Shown: piece by piece, positions 1 through 5,870 of the stretch
Layout: the number at the start of each line of letters is the position of its first letter
Position numbering within the stretch: position 1 is the first letter of the stretch
Assembly: GCA_937958365.1 (NCBI GenBank)
Contig: CALFEW010000147.1
Coordinates: 1 to 8,246 of the forward strand
DNA length: 8,246 bases
Origin: an uncultured Chloroflexota bacterium
Lineage (GTDB): Bacteria > Chloroflexota > Anaerolineae > Promineifilales > Promineifilaceae
Reading direction: 5' to 3'
Program-made: the position numbers and the translations under genes
Notes under the pieces: model-generated
Database searches by the model: none
The model's input: only the letters and a program-made list of their open reading frames with translations
What the model was told of the DNA's origin: nothing

Positions 1-294
1 GGCATCCCCTATGGCAGTTGGGACGCCCTCAACAATACCGGTTGGTGGCTGCCACAATACGACGACGCCTGCCGGAAAACGCGCGAACTCTTACCGGGTA
101 TGCCCGGTTATGAAGAAAACTTCCAGGAGACCCAGCGGCTGCTGGCCGAAAATCTGCCCATGATCCCGCTGTTTATGCGGCTGAAACTGGCCGTCATCCG
201 GCCCACCGTGCGCAATTTTGCCCTGGACCCCACACAGGACTCCGAACTGTGGAATTTATTTGCCCTGGATTTGGGGAATGGTCGGGAAAATTGA
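1..294 (+). CDS. Peptide/oligopeptide ABC transporter substrate-binding protein, C-terminal fragment (SBP family 5)
   Basis: This is the last 97 codons of a gene that begins before the window; the frame is open from base 1 to TGA at 292-294. The product would be the extracytoplasmic solute-binding lipoprotein (DppA/OppA type) of an ABC importer for peptides, nickel or similar ligands. What is seen is the typical C-terminal layout of the family. A W/Y-rich stretch (GSWDALNNTGWW) is followed by a helix of the kind YEENFQETQRLLAENLPMIP, then a hydrophobic strand (LFMRLKLAVIRPTV) and a closing segment ending near SELWNLFALDL. In this family the 'LPMIPLF' piece corresponds to the conserved 'P.ipl' element after the last long helix. 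The signal peptide and ligand pocket lie outside the window, so the ligand cannot be inferred. No permease or ATPase gene follows; the next gene has its own promoter, which overlaps this stop codon. Confidence 0.8.
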   Translation, partial: GIPYGSWDALNNTGWWLPQYDDACRKTRELLPGMPGYEENFQETQRLLAENLPMIPLFMRLKLAVIRPTVRNFALDPTQDSELWNLFALDLGNGREN

Positions 295-318
295 CCAGAC
301 AGGTGAAAATCTTATAAT
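291..318 (+). promoter_or_regulatory. Sigma70/sigmaA-type promoter for the response regulator
   Basis: TTGACC at 291-296 (5 of 6 to the -35 consensus) is followed after 16 bases by TATAAT at 313-318 (6 of 6 to the -10 consensus). The predicted transcription start is near 325, giving a leader of about 120 bases before the ATG at 445. The -35 box overlaps the TGA of the upstream binding-protein gene, so the response regulator is probably transcribed independently. This is a sequence match only. The rest of the 295-444 gap shows nothing else that I can identify. Confidence 0.7.
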
Positions 319-444
319 TGCCATCAGGTTCGTGTTTTTAGTCGTCGAGTGGTCGTTTGGTTGGGTAGCCGAGTTGTGGGCTGATTTGTGAGTTCACTGA
401 TTTGCAGAGAAAGCAAACTGGCTTGCGGTGATAGAGTAGAAGTT

Positions 445-1569
445 ATGACAAACGTCAAAAAAGTAATGGTAGTTGACGATCATTTTGAAATGTTGGAGCT
501 GCTGCGCTCGCTGCTGGAAGTGTCCAACGAAGCGTGCGAGGTGCTGGCTGTGCCATCGGCAGAAGAGGGACTGCTAGAACTGCGCCGCACCCATTTTGAT
601 CTGGTAATTACGGATGTGCGTTTGCCGGGGATGAGCGGCTTTGATCTGGTGCGCCGGATTCAGAAATTGAAGCGAGACGTGCCCATCATCATGATTACCG
701 CTTATTCTTCTTCCGAAGGACAGAAAGAAGCGCACAGTCTGGGTGTGTTGCGCTATTTTTCCAAACCGTTGGATACCGACGCGGTGTTGATGGCGGTTCG
801 TCTGGCGTTGCATGGCGAGGTGGTGGTCCCGGAAGCGGTGACCGGGAACTATGAGGTGACGGCGCGCACGGCCGTTTCCGACAACGTGAGCCGACGTTTG
901 CAAACCCTGCGCGCTGACACGGGCGCGACGGGGCTGCTGCTGGCCACCACCGACGGCCAGATAAAGTTTGAAGTTGCCACCAACCGCCGCCTGAATTTTG
1001 CCCGGCTGGCCGTGGCTCTGGGGAAAACCATCAAGCAAAGTTTTGCCCTCAGCGAGCACCTGGATGGTGAACAACCCCATACCATTCAATACCACGCCGG
1101 GGAAACCATCGAGATTTACTGCGCCAACGTAGGCCAGGATTATTTTCTGGCTATTTTCTTTGACGTGCAGTTGCGGCGCGGGCGCATTGGCACGATTTGG
1201 GTGTTTACCCAACGCGCCATCAAGGATTTGGTGGATTTGTTGGCCGTCGGGCAAACGGCCGTTTCCGCCAGCGCACCCATGCCGGCAGCGCCACCGCCAC
1301 CCGCCCCCAAACCGGCCAGACCGACGCCCCAGCCATTACCCAAGAAACAGCCGGAACCCCAACCCGACCTGGTGCAAAACGAGGACATCCTGGCGATGAT
1401 GCAGGCGATGCTGGCAGCGCAGGCCGAGGCAGACGGGGATACGGCCGTAGCCGACCAACACCTGAAACTGGACACCGCCGAACTGGAAGACCTCTTTGGC
1501 GAAGCCCCGCCCCCTGAGGATGACAAATCCGACCTGGATGCTTTCTGGGACGATCTGTTGAAAGAGTGA
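445..1569 (+). CDS. Response regulator: receiver domain + Roadblock/LC7-like domain + proline-rich acidic tail
   Basis: A 374-residue two-component output protein without a recognisable DNA-binding domain. Residues 5-120 form a complete CheY-like receiver: acidic pair D11/D12, phospho-acceptor D57 in TDVRLPGMSG, switch T85 (MITAY) and K107 followed by P108. Residues about 147-266 look like a Roadblock/LC7 (MglB-like) fold: an N-terminal helix, the strand GLLLATTDGQIKF, a long central helix, strands TIQYHAGETIEIYC and YFLAIFFD, then RRGRIGTIWVF and a last helix. Residues about 277-308 are a Pro/Ala-rich linker. The remainder is helical and acidic, ending DAFWDDLLKE. Roadblock proteins commonly bind small Ras-like GTPases such as MglA, so phosphorylation may control a GTPase partner; that is inference, and no GTPase or histidine kinase is encoded nearby. 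ATG 445 is chosen because MTNVKKVMVVDD is a normal receiver start. An in-frame GTG at 388 would add 19 unusual residues. Neither start has a strong ribosome-binding site. Confidence 0.85.
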   Translation: MTNVKKVMVVDDHFEMLELLRSLLEVSNEACEVLAVPSAEEGLLELRRTHFDLVITDVRLPGMSGFDLVRRIQKLKRDVPIIMITAYSSSEGQKEAHSLGVLRYFSKPLDTDAVLMAVRLALHGEVVVPEAVTGNYEVTARTAVSDNVSRRLQTLRADTGATGLLLATTDGQIKFEVATNRRLNFARLAVALGKTIKQSFALSEHLDGEQPHTIQYHAGETIEIYCANVGQDYFLAIFFDVQLRRGRIGTIWVFTQRAIKDLVDLLAVGQTAVSASAPMPAAPPPPAPKPARPTPQPLPKKQPEPQPDLVQNEDILAMMQAMLAAQAEADGDTAVADQHLKLDTAELEDLFGEAPPPEDDKSDLDAFWDDLLKE

Positions 1570-1578
1570 AGGGGAATA

Positions 1579-1637
1579 GTCAATAGCTAATGGTCAATTG
1601 TCAATTAGAAGTTGGCTATTGACCATTGACCATTGAC
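1579..1637. repeat. A/T-rich imperfect inverted repeat with 7-bp GTCAATG units at a convergent gene junction
   Basis: The arm 1579-1598 pairs with 1618-1637 at 17 of 20 positions around a 19-base loop. The right arm is made of 7-bp units (GTCAATG on the minus strand, about three in tandem), and related units (TCAATTG, TCAATTA) lie in the left arm and loop. It fills the 46-bp gap between the stop of the response regulator (1569) and the stop of the convergent ATP-grasp gene (1616), and runs into the latter's last codons. It could act as a bidirectional terminator, but the stem is A/T-rich and there is no clean U-tract, so a mobile or slippage-derived repeat is equally likely. Confidence 0.6.
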
Positions 1638-2581
1638 AATTTCTTCCGATACGCGGCCTTTTCCAGATAAGCGATGATTTCGCCGGCCACGTTGACGCCG
1701 GTAACGGTTTCGATGCCTTGCAGGCCGGGGGAAGAGTTCACTTCCAAAATGAGCGGTCCACGCGCCGAGAGCAGAATGTCTACCCCGGCCACTTTTAGCC
1801 CGTGAACCTGGGCGGCGGCTACAGCCAGTTTGACCATTTCTTTGTCTGGCGTGATGGACACGGCCGTTCCCCCCAAATGTAAATTCGCCCGAAACTCCCC
1901 TTCACCGCTGGCGCGCCGCTCCATGGCTGCCACACATCGATTGCCCACCACAATCAGGCGCAAATCCTTGCCCCGCGATTCGGCGATGAATTCTTGCACC
2001 AGCGCTTCCCGGTTGGCCTGCTGAATGGTTTTCATCACCGCTTCGGCCGTTACCAGATTGTGGGCCAGGATGACCCCTTTGCCCTGCGTGCCGCGCACCA
2101 GCTTGATGATCACCGGTGGTCCGCCGACCGATTGAATGGCTGTCAACAATGCTTCCGGTTGGGCCAGAACGGCCGTTTTGGGAATGGGCAGCCCTGCCTG
2201 TTCCATCAATTGCAAACTGTGCAGCTTATCCCGCGAGCAGGCAATCGCCGCCGACGTGGCTGTGGTCCACACGCCATGCGCCTCAAACTGGCGCACCACC
2301 GCCAGCCCATACTGCGTAATAGACGCGCCAATCCGGGGAATGATGGCTTCCAGCGGCGGTAAGGGCGTGACGGCCCTGGGCGAACCATGCCACTGCCGGC
2401 CCCAGGCCGGTAAAATGCCGGTCTTGACGACTCTGATGGGACGGCCGTTGCCCGTGCCCGCCTCCACCGCCACCGTCGTTGTATCAATCACCAGCACGTT
2501 GTGACCCTGCTCCCGCGCCGCCTGAGCCAGACGGCTCGTGCTGTATAACATGCGATTACGCGATAAAATCCCTATTCTCAT
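1616..2581 (-). CDS. rimK: RimK-like ATP-grasp ligase (ribosomal protein S6 glutamate ligase family)
   Basis: A 321-residue cytoplasmic ATP-grasp enzyme. RimK adds glutamate to the C-terminus of ribosomal protein S6 in an ATP-dependent reaction; close relatives ligate amino acids to other carriers. The protein starts MRIGILSRNRMLYSTSRL, very like E. coli RimK. It keeps PRIG at 82-85, SRDKL at 116-120, the ATP-binding lysine and Gly-rich loop K160-LVRGTQGKGV, VQEF at 195-198, ERRA at 221-224, FRANLHLGG at 230-238, GVDIL at 266-270, and the metal-binding LEVNSSPGLQGIE at 279-291. All expected catalytic elements appear present. Compared with E. coli RimK as I recall it, the region before PRIG is about 20 residues longer (residues 40-78, rich in G, P and R). 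The last residues KLSMVNGQ are encoded by a 7-bp tandem repeat. It stands alone on the minus strand and diverges from the glycosylation cluster. S6 as substrate is inferred from similarity; a LysX- or CofF-like role is possible. Confidence 0.82.
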   Translation of the reverse strand: MRIGILSRNRMLYSTSRLAQAAREQGHNVLVIDTTTVAVEAGTGNGRPIRVVKTGILPAWGRQWHGSPRAVTPLPPLEAIIPRIGASITQYGLAVVRQFEAHGVWTTATSAAIACSRDKLHSLQLMEQAGLPIPKTAVLAQPEALLTAIQSVGGPPVIIKLVRGTQGKGVILAHNLVTAEAVMKTIQQANREALVQEFIAESRGKDLRLIVVGNRCVAAMERRASGEGEFRANLHLGGTAVSITPDKEMVKLAVAAAQVHGLKVAGVDILLSARGPLILEVNSSPGLQGIETVTGVNVAGEIIAYLEKAAYRKKLSMVNGQ

Positions 2582-2592
2582 GTCGTTCCATT

Positions 2593-2621
2593 TTGACCCT
2601 GCCCGGCAATCTCGTTACAAT
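2593..2621 (+). promoter_or_regulatory. Sigma70/sigmaA-type promoter for the glycosylation cluster
   Basis: TTGACC at 2593-2598 and TACAAT at 2616-2621 are separated by 17 bases, the optimal spacing. Each box matches its consensus at 5 of 6 positions. The predicted start near 2628 gives a leader of about 22 bases before the ATG at 2650. The promoter lies in the 68-bp gap between divergently oriented genes. I see no comparably good promoter on the minus strand for the RimK-like gene. Confidence 0.7.
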
Positions 2622-2637
2622 CACCTGCCTGTCTGAA

Positions 2638-2641
2638 GAGG
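2638..2641 (+). promoter_or_regulatory. Ribosome-binding site fixing the GT2 start
   Basis: GAGG lies inside the purine-rich run GAAGAGGAAAAAGG, 8 bases before ATG 2650. It sits downstream of the predicted transcription start, so it selects 2650 over the longer open frame that extends upstream into the divergent gene. Confidence 0.7.
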
Positions 2642-2649
2642 AAAAAGGT

Positions 2650-3408
2650 ATGGATGAAGTAGAAGCTTTTGTAATTGTACCAACATATAACGAAGCCGAT
2701 AACCTGGATGATTTGATCAGCCAACTGCTGGCTTTGCCCGTTAGAATCGGCGTTCTGGTTGTGGATGATAATTCCCCGGACGGAACCGGCCAAATGGCCG
2801 ATGACTGGGCGGCAAAATGCCCTGGCCGCGTCCACGTTGTCCATCGGCCCGGCAAAATGGGCCTGGGCACAGCGTACATCGCCGGTTTCAAAACGGCCGT
2901 AGGCGAACTCAACGCCGGGCGCGTCATGACCATGGACGCTGATTTTTCCCATAACCCGCGCTACATTCCGGCGATGATTGAATTGAGCCGCGAAAAGCAC
3001 GTCGTCATTGGGTCGCGCTACGTGCCCGGCGGCGGGCAGAAAAACTGCTCCTGGAAGCGCGTGTTTTTAAGCCGGGTAGCCAATATGGTAGCCAAAACAC
3101 TGTTGGGGCTGAAGGCCAAAGACACCACGGCCGGCTTCCGGCTTTATCGCCGCGAAGTTTTAGAATCCATTCCGCTGGACCAGATTTTTTCCAGTGGATA
3201 CTCTTTCCTGGTGGAAATGTTGTTCATGTGCCAGCGGCGCGGTTGGCAAATCGGCGAAGTGCCGATTGTGTTTGAAGACCGCCGCAAAGGGCAAACGAAG
3301 ATTTCACGTCAGGAAGTATTTAAGGCGCAATATACGGTTTTTCGCCTGTTCCTGCGGCGCTTGCGCGGCGGTGAACCCCGGCGACCGACCGTCCCAATTT
3401 CATCATGA
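2650..3408 (+). CDS. Polyprenol-phosphate mannose/glucose synthase-like GT2 glycosyltransferase (DPM1 type)
   Basis: A 252-residue soluble or peripheral GT-A enzyme expected to transfer a sugar (mannose in most characterised relatives) from a nucleotide sugar to polyprenyl phosphate on the cytoplasmic face of the membrane. Visible family motifs in order are: VPTYNE at 10-15, VVDDNSPDGT at 37-46, KMGLGTAY at 69-76, the metal/nucleotide-binding MDADFSHNP (D96, D98), GSRYVPGG at 121-128, DTTAGFRLYRR at 158-168, GYSFLVEM, and the C-terminal EDRRKGQTKIS. These are the hallmarks of the dolichol/polyprenol-phosphate mannose synthase subfamily. It lacks the C-terminal GtrA-like or other membrane domain of longer relatives and ends in a basic tail (FLRRLRGGEPRR). 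The start at 2650 rests on the promoter, the ribosome-binding site and the normal N-terminus. Its stop overlaps the next gene's ATG by 4 bases. The sugar identity is inferred, and glucose cannot be excluded. Confidence 0.87.
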   Translation: MDEVEAFVIVPTYNEADNLDDLISQLLALPVRIGVLVVDDNSPDGTGQMADDWAAKCPGRVHVVHRPGKMGLGTAYIAGFKTAVGELNAGRVMTMDADFSHNPRYIPAMIELSREKHVVIGSRYVPGGGQKNCSWKRVFLSRVANMVAKTLLGLKAKDTTAGFRLYRREVLESIPLDQIFSSGYSFLVEMLFMCQRRGWQIGEVPIVFEDRRKGQTKISRQEVFKAQYTVFRLFLRRLRGGEPRRPTVPISS

Positions 3409-4313
3409 TTGAAGTTAATTGTAGTTTGTGTGGCCGAAACGATTTTTCTGTGCGTTATCCGGCCACGTTAAATGGAAATCAGGCTGTCAACGTGGAAGCG
3501 TTTCGTTGTACAAGTCATACGTATGGGCATCACCCGCAGATTGTGCAGTGCGCCAATTGTGGTTTTGTGTATGCCAATCCGCGTTGGGGAGAAGACGATC
3601 TGTTGGCGGCTTATACGGCCGTTGAAGACCAAACCTACGTCTCCGAGCGCGTGGGCCGGGAGCTGACCTTTCGCAAACATTTGCAGCATTTGCAAAAGTG
3701 GACCGGGCCGGGCAACGGCCGTGCCCTTCTGGACGTCGGCGCTTACATTGGCGTATTTGTGGAAGTGGCTCAGGCAGCCGGCTGGCAGGCCACCGGCGTG
3801 GAACCTTCCGATTGGGCCGCCGCCGAAGCGCAGCGGCATGGCCTCAACGTCATCGTGGGCACGCAAGATGCGCCGGAACTGCACGGCCGTCAATTCGACG
3901 TCGTGACCATGTGGGACGTTATCGAACACGTAGATGACCCGGCGGCGGAAATGGCGAAGGCGTACCGGCTGCTCAAGCCCGGCGGCTGGCTGGTCGTACA
4001 CACGATGGACGTGGACAGCGCGTTTTCGCGGCTGATGGGGGGGCGCTGGCCCTGGTATATGGACATGCACATGCATTATTTCAGCCAGCAAACCATGCGG
4101 CAGATGTTGACCCAGGTCGGATTTGACGTGCGCTGGAGCGGCGCGCGCGGCCGTTATTTGCGCCTGAAATACATCGCCAGCCGCATTGGCGGCCTGAATC
4201 GGCCGTTGGGCAATCTGGTGGAGTCGGTAGTGCGCGGATTAAGAATCGAGCAGGTGGCGCTGCCGGTGAATTTTGGCGATTTGTTTACGGCGTATGCGCA
4301 ACGGCCGTTATGA
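3405..4313 (+). CDS. Class I SAM-dependent methyltransferase with N-terminal zinc-ribbon-like Cys pairs
   Basis: A 302-residue predicted methyltransferase. The N-terminus carries C6-x2-C9 and C49-x2-C52, with C35, H38, H42 and H43 between them, consistent with a zinc-binding module like that of the sugar C-methyltransferase and Methyltransf_13-type families. The Rossmann core follows: motif I LLDVGAYIGVF at 108-118, the acidic E133 after the second strand (GVEPSD), and DVVTMWDVIEHVDDP at 165-179, a classic post-motif region with D171, E174 and H175. LLKPGGWLVV and a helical C-terminus come next. In glycan clusters such proteins methylate sugars or related small substrates, but the substrate here is unknown. 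The ATG overlaps the GT2 stop by 4 bases (ATGA) with no separate ribosome-binding site, suggesting translational coupling. The gene ends 58 bases before the next gene. Confidence 0.82.
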   Translation: MIEVNCSLCGRNDFSVRYPATLNGNQAVNVEAFRCTSHTYGHHPQIVQCANCGFVYANPRWGEDDLLAAYTAVEDQTYVSERVGRELTFRKHLQHLQKWTGPGNGRALLDVGAYIGVFVEVAQAAGWQATGVEPSDWAAAEAQRHGLNVIVGTQDAPELHGRQFDVVTMWDVIEHVDDPAAEMAKAYRLLKPGGWLVVHTMDVDSAFSRLMGGRWPWYMDMHMHYFSQQTMRQMLTQVGFDVRWSGARGRYLRLKYIASRIGGLNRPLGNLVESVVRGLRIEQVALPVNFGDLFTAYAQRPL

Positions 4314-4322
4314 AAATGAGCC

Positions 4323-4358
4323 GGTGATGGATTGAGCGGGTGAAATCACCCCATCACC
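4323..4358 (+). promoter_or_regulatory. Intergenic hairpin before the membrane-protein gene
   Basis: GGTGATGG (4323-4330) is perfectly complementary to CCATCACC (4351-4358). A nested small stem GGTG/CACC (4339-4342 with 4347-4350) closes a 4-base loop. The structure occupies most of the 58-bp gap and ends 13 bases before ATG 4372. No U-tract follows, so a standard intrinsic terminator is unlikely. It may instead be an RNA-processing, attenuation or stability element, or simply a degenerate repeat. Confidence 0.45.
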
Positions 4359-4371
4359 CCCACAATTTAGC

Positions 4372-5817
4372 ATGACAGTTCGGCGACTTTTTACGGCGCT
4401 TTTCCTCGTGGCCCTCTTCGCTATGGCGGTGCGGGAAACGTTGGATCCCGATATGTGGTGGCATTTGCGCACCGGCGAATACATCTTGCAAGAGGGCATC
4501 CCCCGGCAGGATGTTTTTTCATTGACCGTGCCAGACCACGAATGGATCACTCACGAGTGGTTGTCGCAGGTGGTGATGTGGGGCGTGTACGTCGTCGGTG
4601 GACTGCCGGGCTTGATCGTGGTGTTTGCCCTGCTGATTACGGCGACTTTCTGGTTGGTGTATCTGGTGACGCCGGGACGGCCGTTTCTGGCGGCGTTTGT
4701 GGTGCTGTTGGCGGCTTTTGCCGCAGCCATCGTGTGGGGGGCCAGGCCGCAAATCTTTAATTTGTTGTTGACGGCCGTCTTCGTTTTCCTGGTCGAACGC
4801 TTCAAAGACAAAAAAATCAGACGGCGCGCTCTCTGGCTGCTGCCGCTGCTGAGCGCGTTGTGGGCCAATTTCCACAGCGGCTACCTGTTGGGCATTGTGC
4901 TGCTGGGCACGTACACCGTTGGCGAAGCCTTGCAGCAGTGGCGCGGCGGCGGCGAACGCACACTGGCCTGGGCCGACATCCGCTTCCTGGCGGTTATGAC
5001 GGCGCTGAGTTTTGTGACGGCCGTGCTGAACCCCAACGGCCCCGAACTGTGGATTTATCCCTTCTTCACCCTGGGCAGTTCCGCCATGCAAGCCTACATT
5101 CAGGAATGGCATTCGCCCGATTTCCACGTCACTATTTTTTGGCCGTTTGTCGCTCTGGCGGCGCTGGGCGTCATCGGCATGATCTTCAGCCGCCGCCGCC
5201 CCACCTGGGACGAACTGCTGCTGTTTGGCGGCACGGCGGCGGCCGGGCTGCTTTCGGCGCGCAACATCCCTCTGTTTGCCATCGTCAGCGCGCCGATTGT
5301 GGCGCGGCATGTGTTGAGCAGTCTGGAGGAAACGGCCGTTTATCCCCTGCTCAGCGGCGAAACGCCGGAAAGACGGCCAACGGCCGTGATGCAGGCGCTG
5401 AACTGGCTGATTTTGCTGCTGGCCGTGTTTGGGACGTTGGGTTGGACGGTGACAAAAATCGCCGGGAATGAGGCGGCGATTGCGGCGCGTTATCCGGTAA
5501 CGGCCGTGGATTACCTGGAAACCAGTGGATTGGCCGGGCAGCCCGGCTACAACAGCTACAATTGGGGCGGCTACCTGATCTGGCGTGGGCTGCCGGTGTT
5601 TGTAGACGGCCGTGCCGACGTGTATGGCGATCCCTTCCTTTTTTACTATTTACAAGCCTACGAAGTCGCCGACAATTGGCAGGAACCGCTAGACGAGTAT
5701 GCCGTGGCGTATGTGTTGATGGAAACCGGCGCGCCGCTAACCACCCTGCTGCAAGCCAGCCCCAACTGGCAATTAGCCTACGCCGACGACGTGGCCCAAA
5801 TTTTCACCCGGCGGTAA
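4372..5817 (+). CDS. Multi-pass membrane protein, GT-C-like, with conserved-looking C-terminal soluble domain; function unassigned
   Basis: A 481-residue integral membrane protein with roughly ten hydrophobic segments between residues 6 and 365 and a C-terminal domain of about 110 residues. After the first segment (6-20) comes LDPDMWWHLRTGEYI (acidic D25 and D27, then WWH), followed by G-I-P-R-Q-D and HEWLSQV. An acidic first outer loop of this kind is characteristic of GT-C lipid-sugar-dependent glycosyltransferases. The C-terminal part contains NSYNWGGYLIWRGLPVF (from N394) and VDGRADVYGD (from V411), motifs I recall from uncharacterised bacterial membrane proteins. I cannot assign a reaction; a glycosyltransferase or a glycan-handling membrane protein is plausible. 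ATG 4372 is the earliest usable start, because TGA at 4333-4335 closes the frame upstream, and it lacks a clear ribosome-binding site. Seven copies of ACGGCCGT lie inside the gene. Confidence 0.75.
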   Translation: MTVRRLFTALFLVALFAMAVRETLDPDMWWHLRTGEYILQEGIPRQDVFSLTVPDHEWITHEWLSQVVMWGVYVVGGLPGLIVVFALLITATFWLVYLVTPGRPFLAAFVVLLAAFAAAIVWGARPQIFNLLLTAVFVFLVERFKDKKIRRRALWLLPLLSALWANFHSGYLLGIVLLGTYTVGEALQQWRGGGERTLAWADIRFLAVMTALSFVTAVLNPNGPELWIYPFFTLGSSAMQAYIQEWHSPDFHVTIFWPFVALAALGVIGMIFSRRRPTWDELLLFGGTAAAGLLSARNIPLFAIVSAPIVARHVLSSLEETAVYPLLSGETPERRPTAVMQALNWLILLLAVFGTLGWTVTKIAGNEAAIAARYPVTAVDYLETSGLAGQPGYNSYNWGGYLIWRGLPVFVDGRADVYGDPFLFYYLQAYEVADNWQEPLDEYAVAYVLMETGAPLTTLLQASPNWQLAYADDVAQIFTRR

Positions 5818-5821
5818 TGCC

Positions 5822-5854
5822 AGATTGGACCAATCTCCGAGATTGGTCCAATCT
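5822..5854. repeat. Perfect 15-bp inverted repeat with 3-base spacer
   Basis: AGATTGGACCAATCT (5822-5836), spacer CCG, then its exact reverse complement AGATTGGTCCAATCT (5840-5854). Each arm is itself palindromic apart from the centre base. It lies 4 bases after the stop of the upstream gene and 16 bases before ATG 5871. As RNA it would fold into a very stable hairpin with a 3-base loop. It has no U-tract. Its regularity suggests a dispersed intergenic repeat family rather than a gene-specific element. Confidence 0.8.
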
Positions 5855-5870
5855 AAGAAGCTCCATCACC

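Noticed and set aside
388..444. GTG start at 388 extending the response regulator by 19 residues
   Set aside because: The added residues do not resemble a receiver N-terminus, there is no good ribosome-binding site before it, and ATG 445 starts exactly where receivers normally begin.
574..1254. 226-codon open frame on the minus strand
   Set aside because: Antisense to the well-supported receiver and Roadblock-like coding region, with no motifs.
1579..1637. Classic rho-independent terminator
   Set aside because: The stem is A/T-rich with three mismatches and a 19-base loop, and no U-tract follows on either strand, so it is reported as a repeat that might have terminator activity.
2479..2649. 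Extension of the GT2 gene upstream to 2479
   Set aside because: It would overlap the start of the divergent RimK-like gene and read through the predicted promoter. The normal family N-terminus and the ribosome-binding site fit 2650.
4519..5310. 263-codon open frame on the minus strand
   Set aside because: It lies entirely opposite a convincing membrane-protein gene. Its composition (Q, R, H, G-rich, no motifs) is typical of an antisense shadow in GC-rich DNA.
4860..5471. 203-codon + strand open frame in another phase
   Set aside because: Overlaps the membrane-protein gene fully. Its R/G/A/H-rich translation has no hydrophobic segments or motifs.
5562..5870. Long upstream extension of the GT39-like gene, including ATG 5817
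   Set aside because: Bases 5562-5816 are out-of-frame sequence of the preceding gene. The 5817-5870 piece is mostly repeat-encoded, so 5871 is preferred, though 5817 is not excluded.
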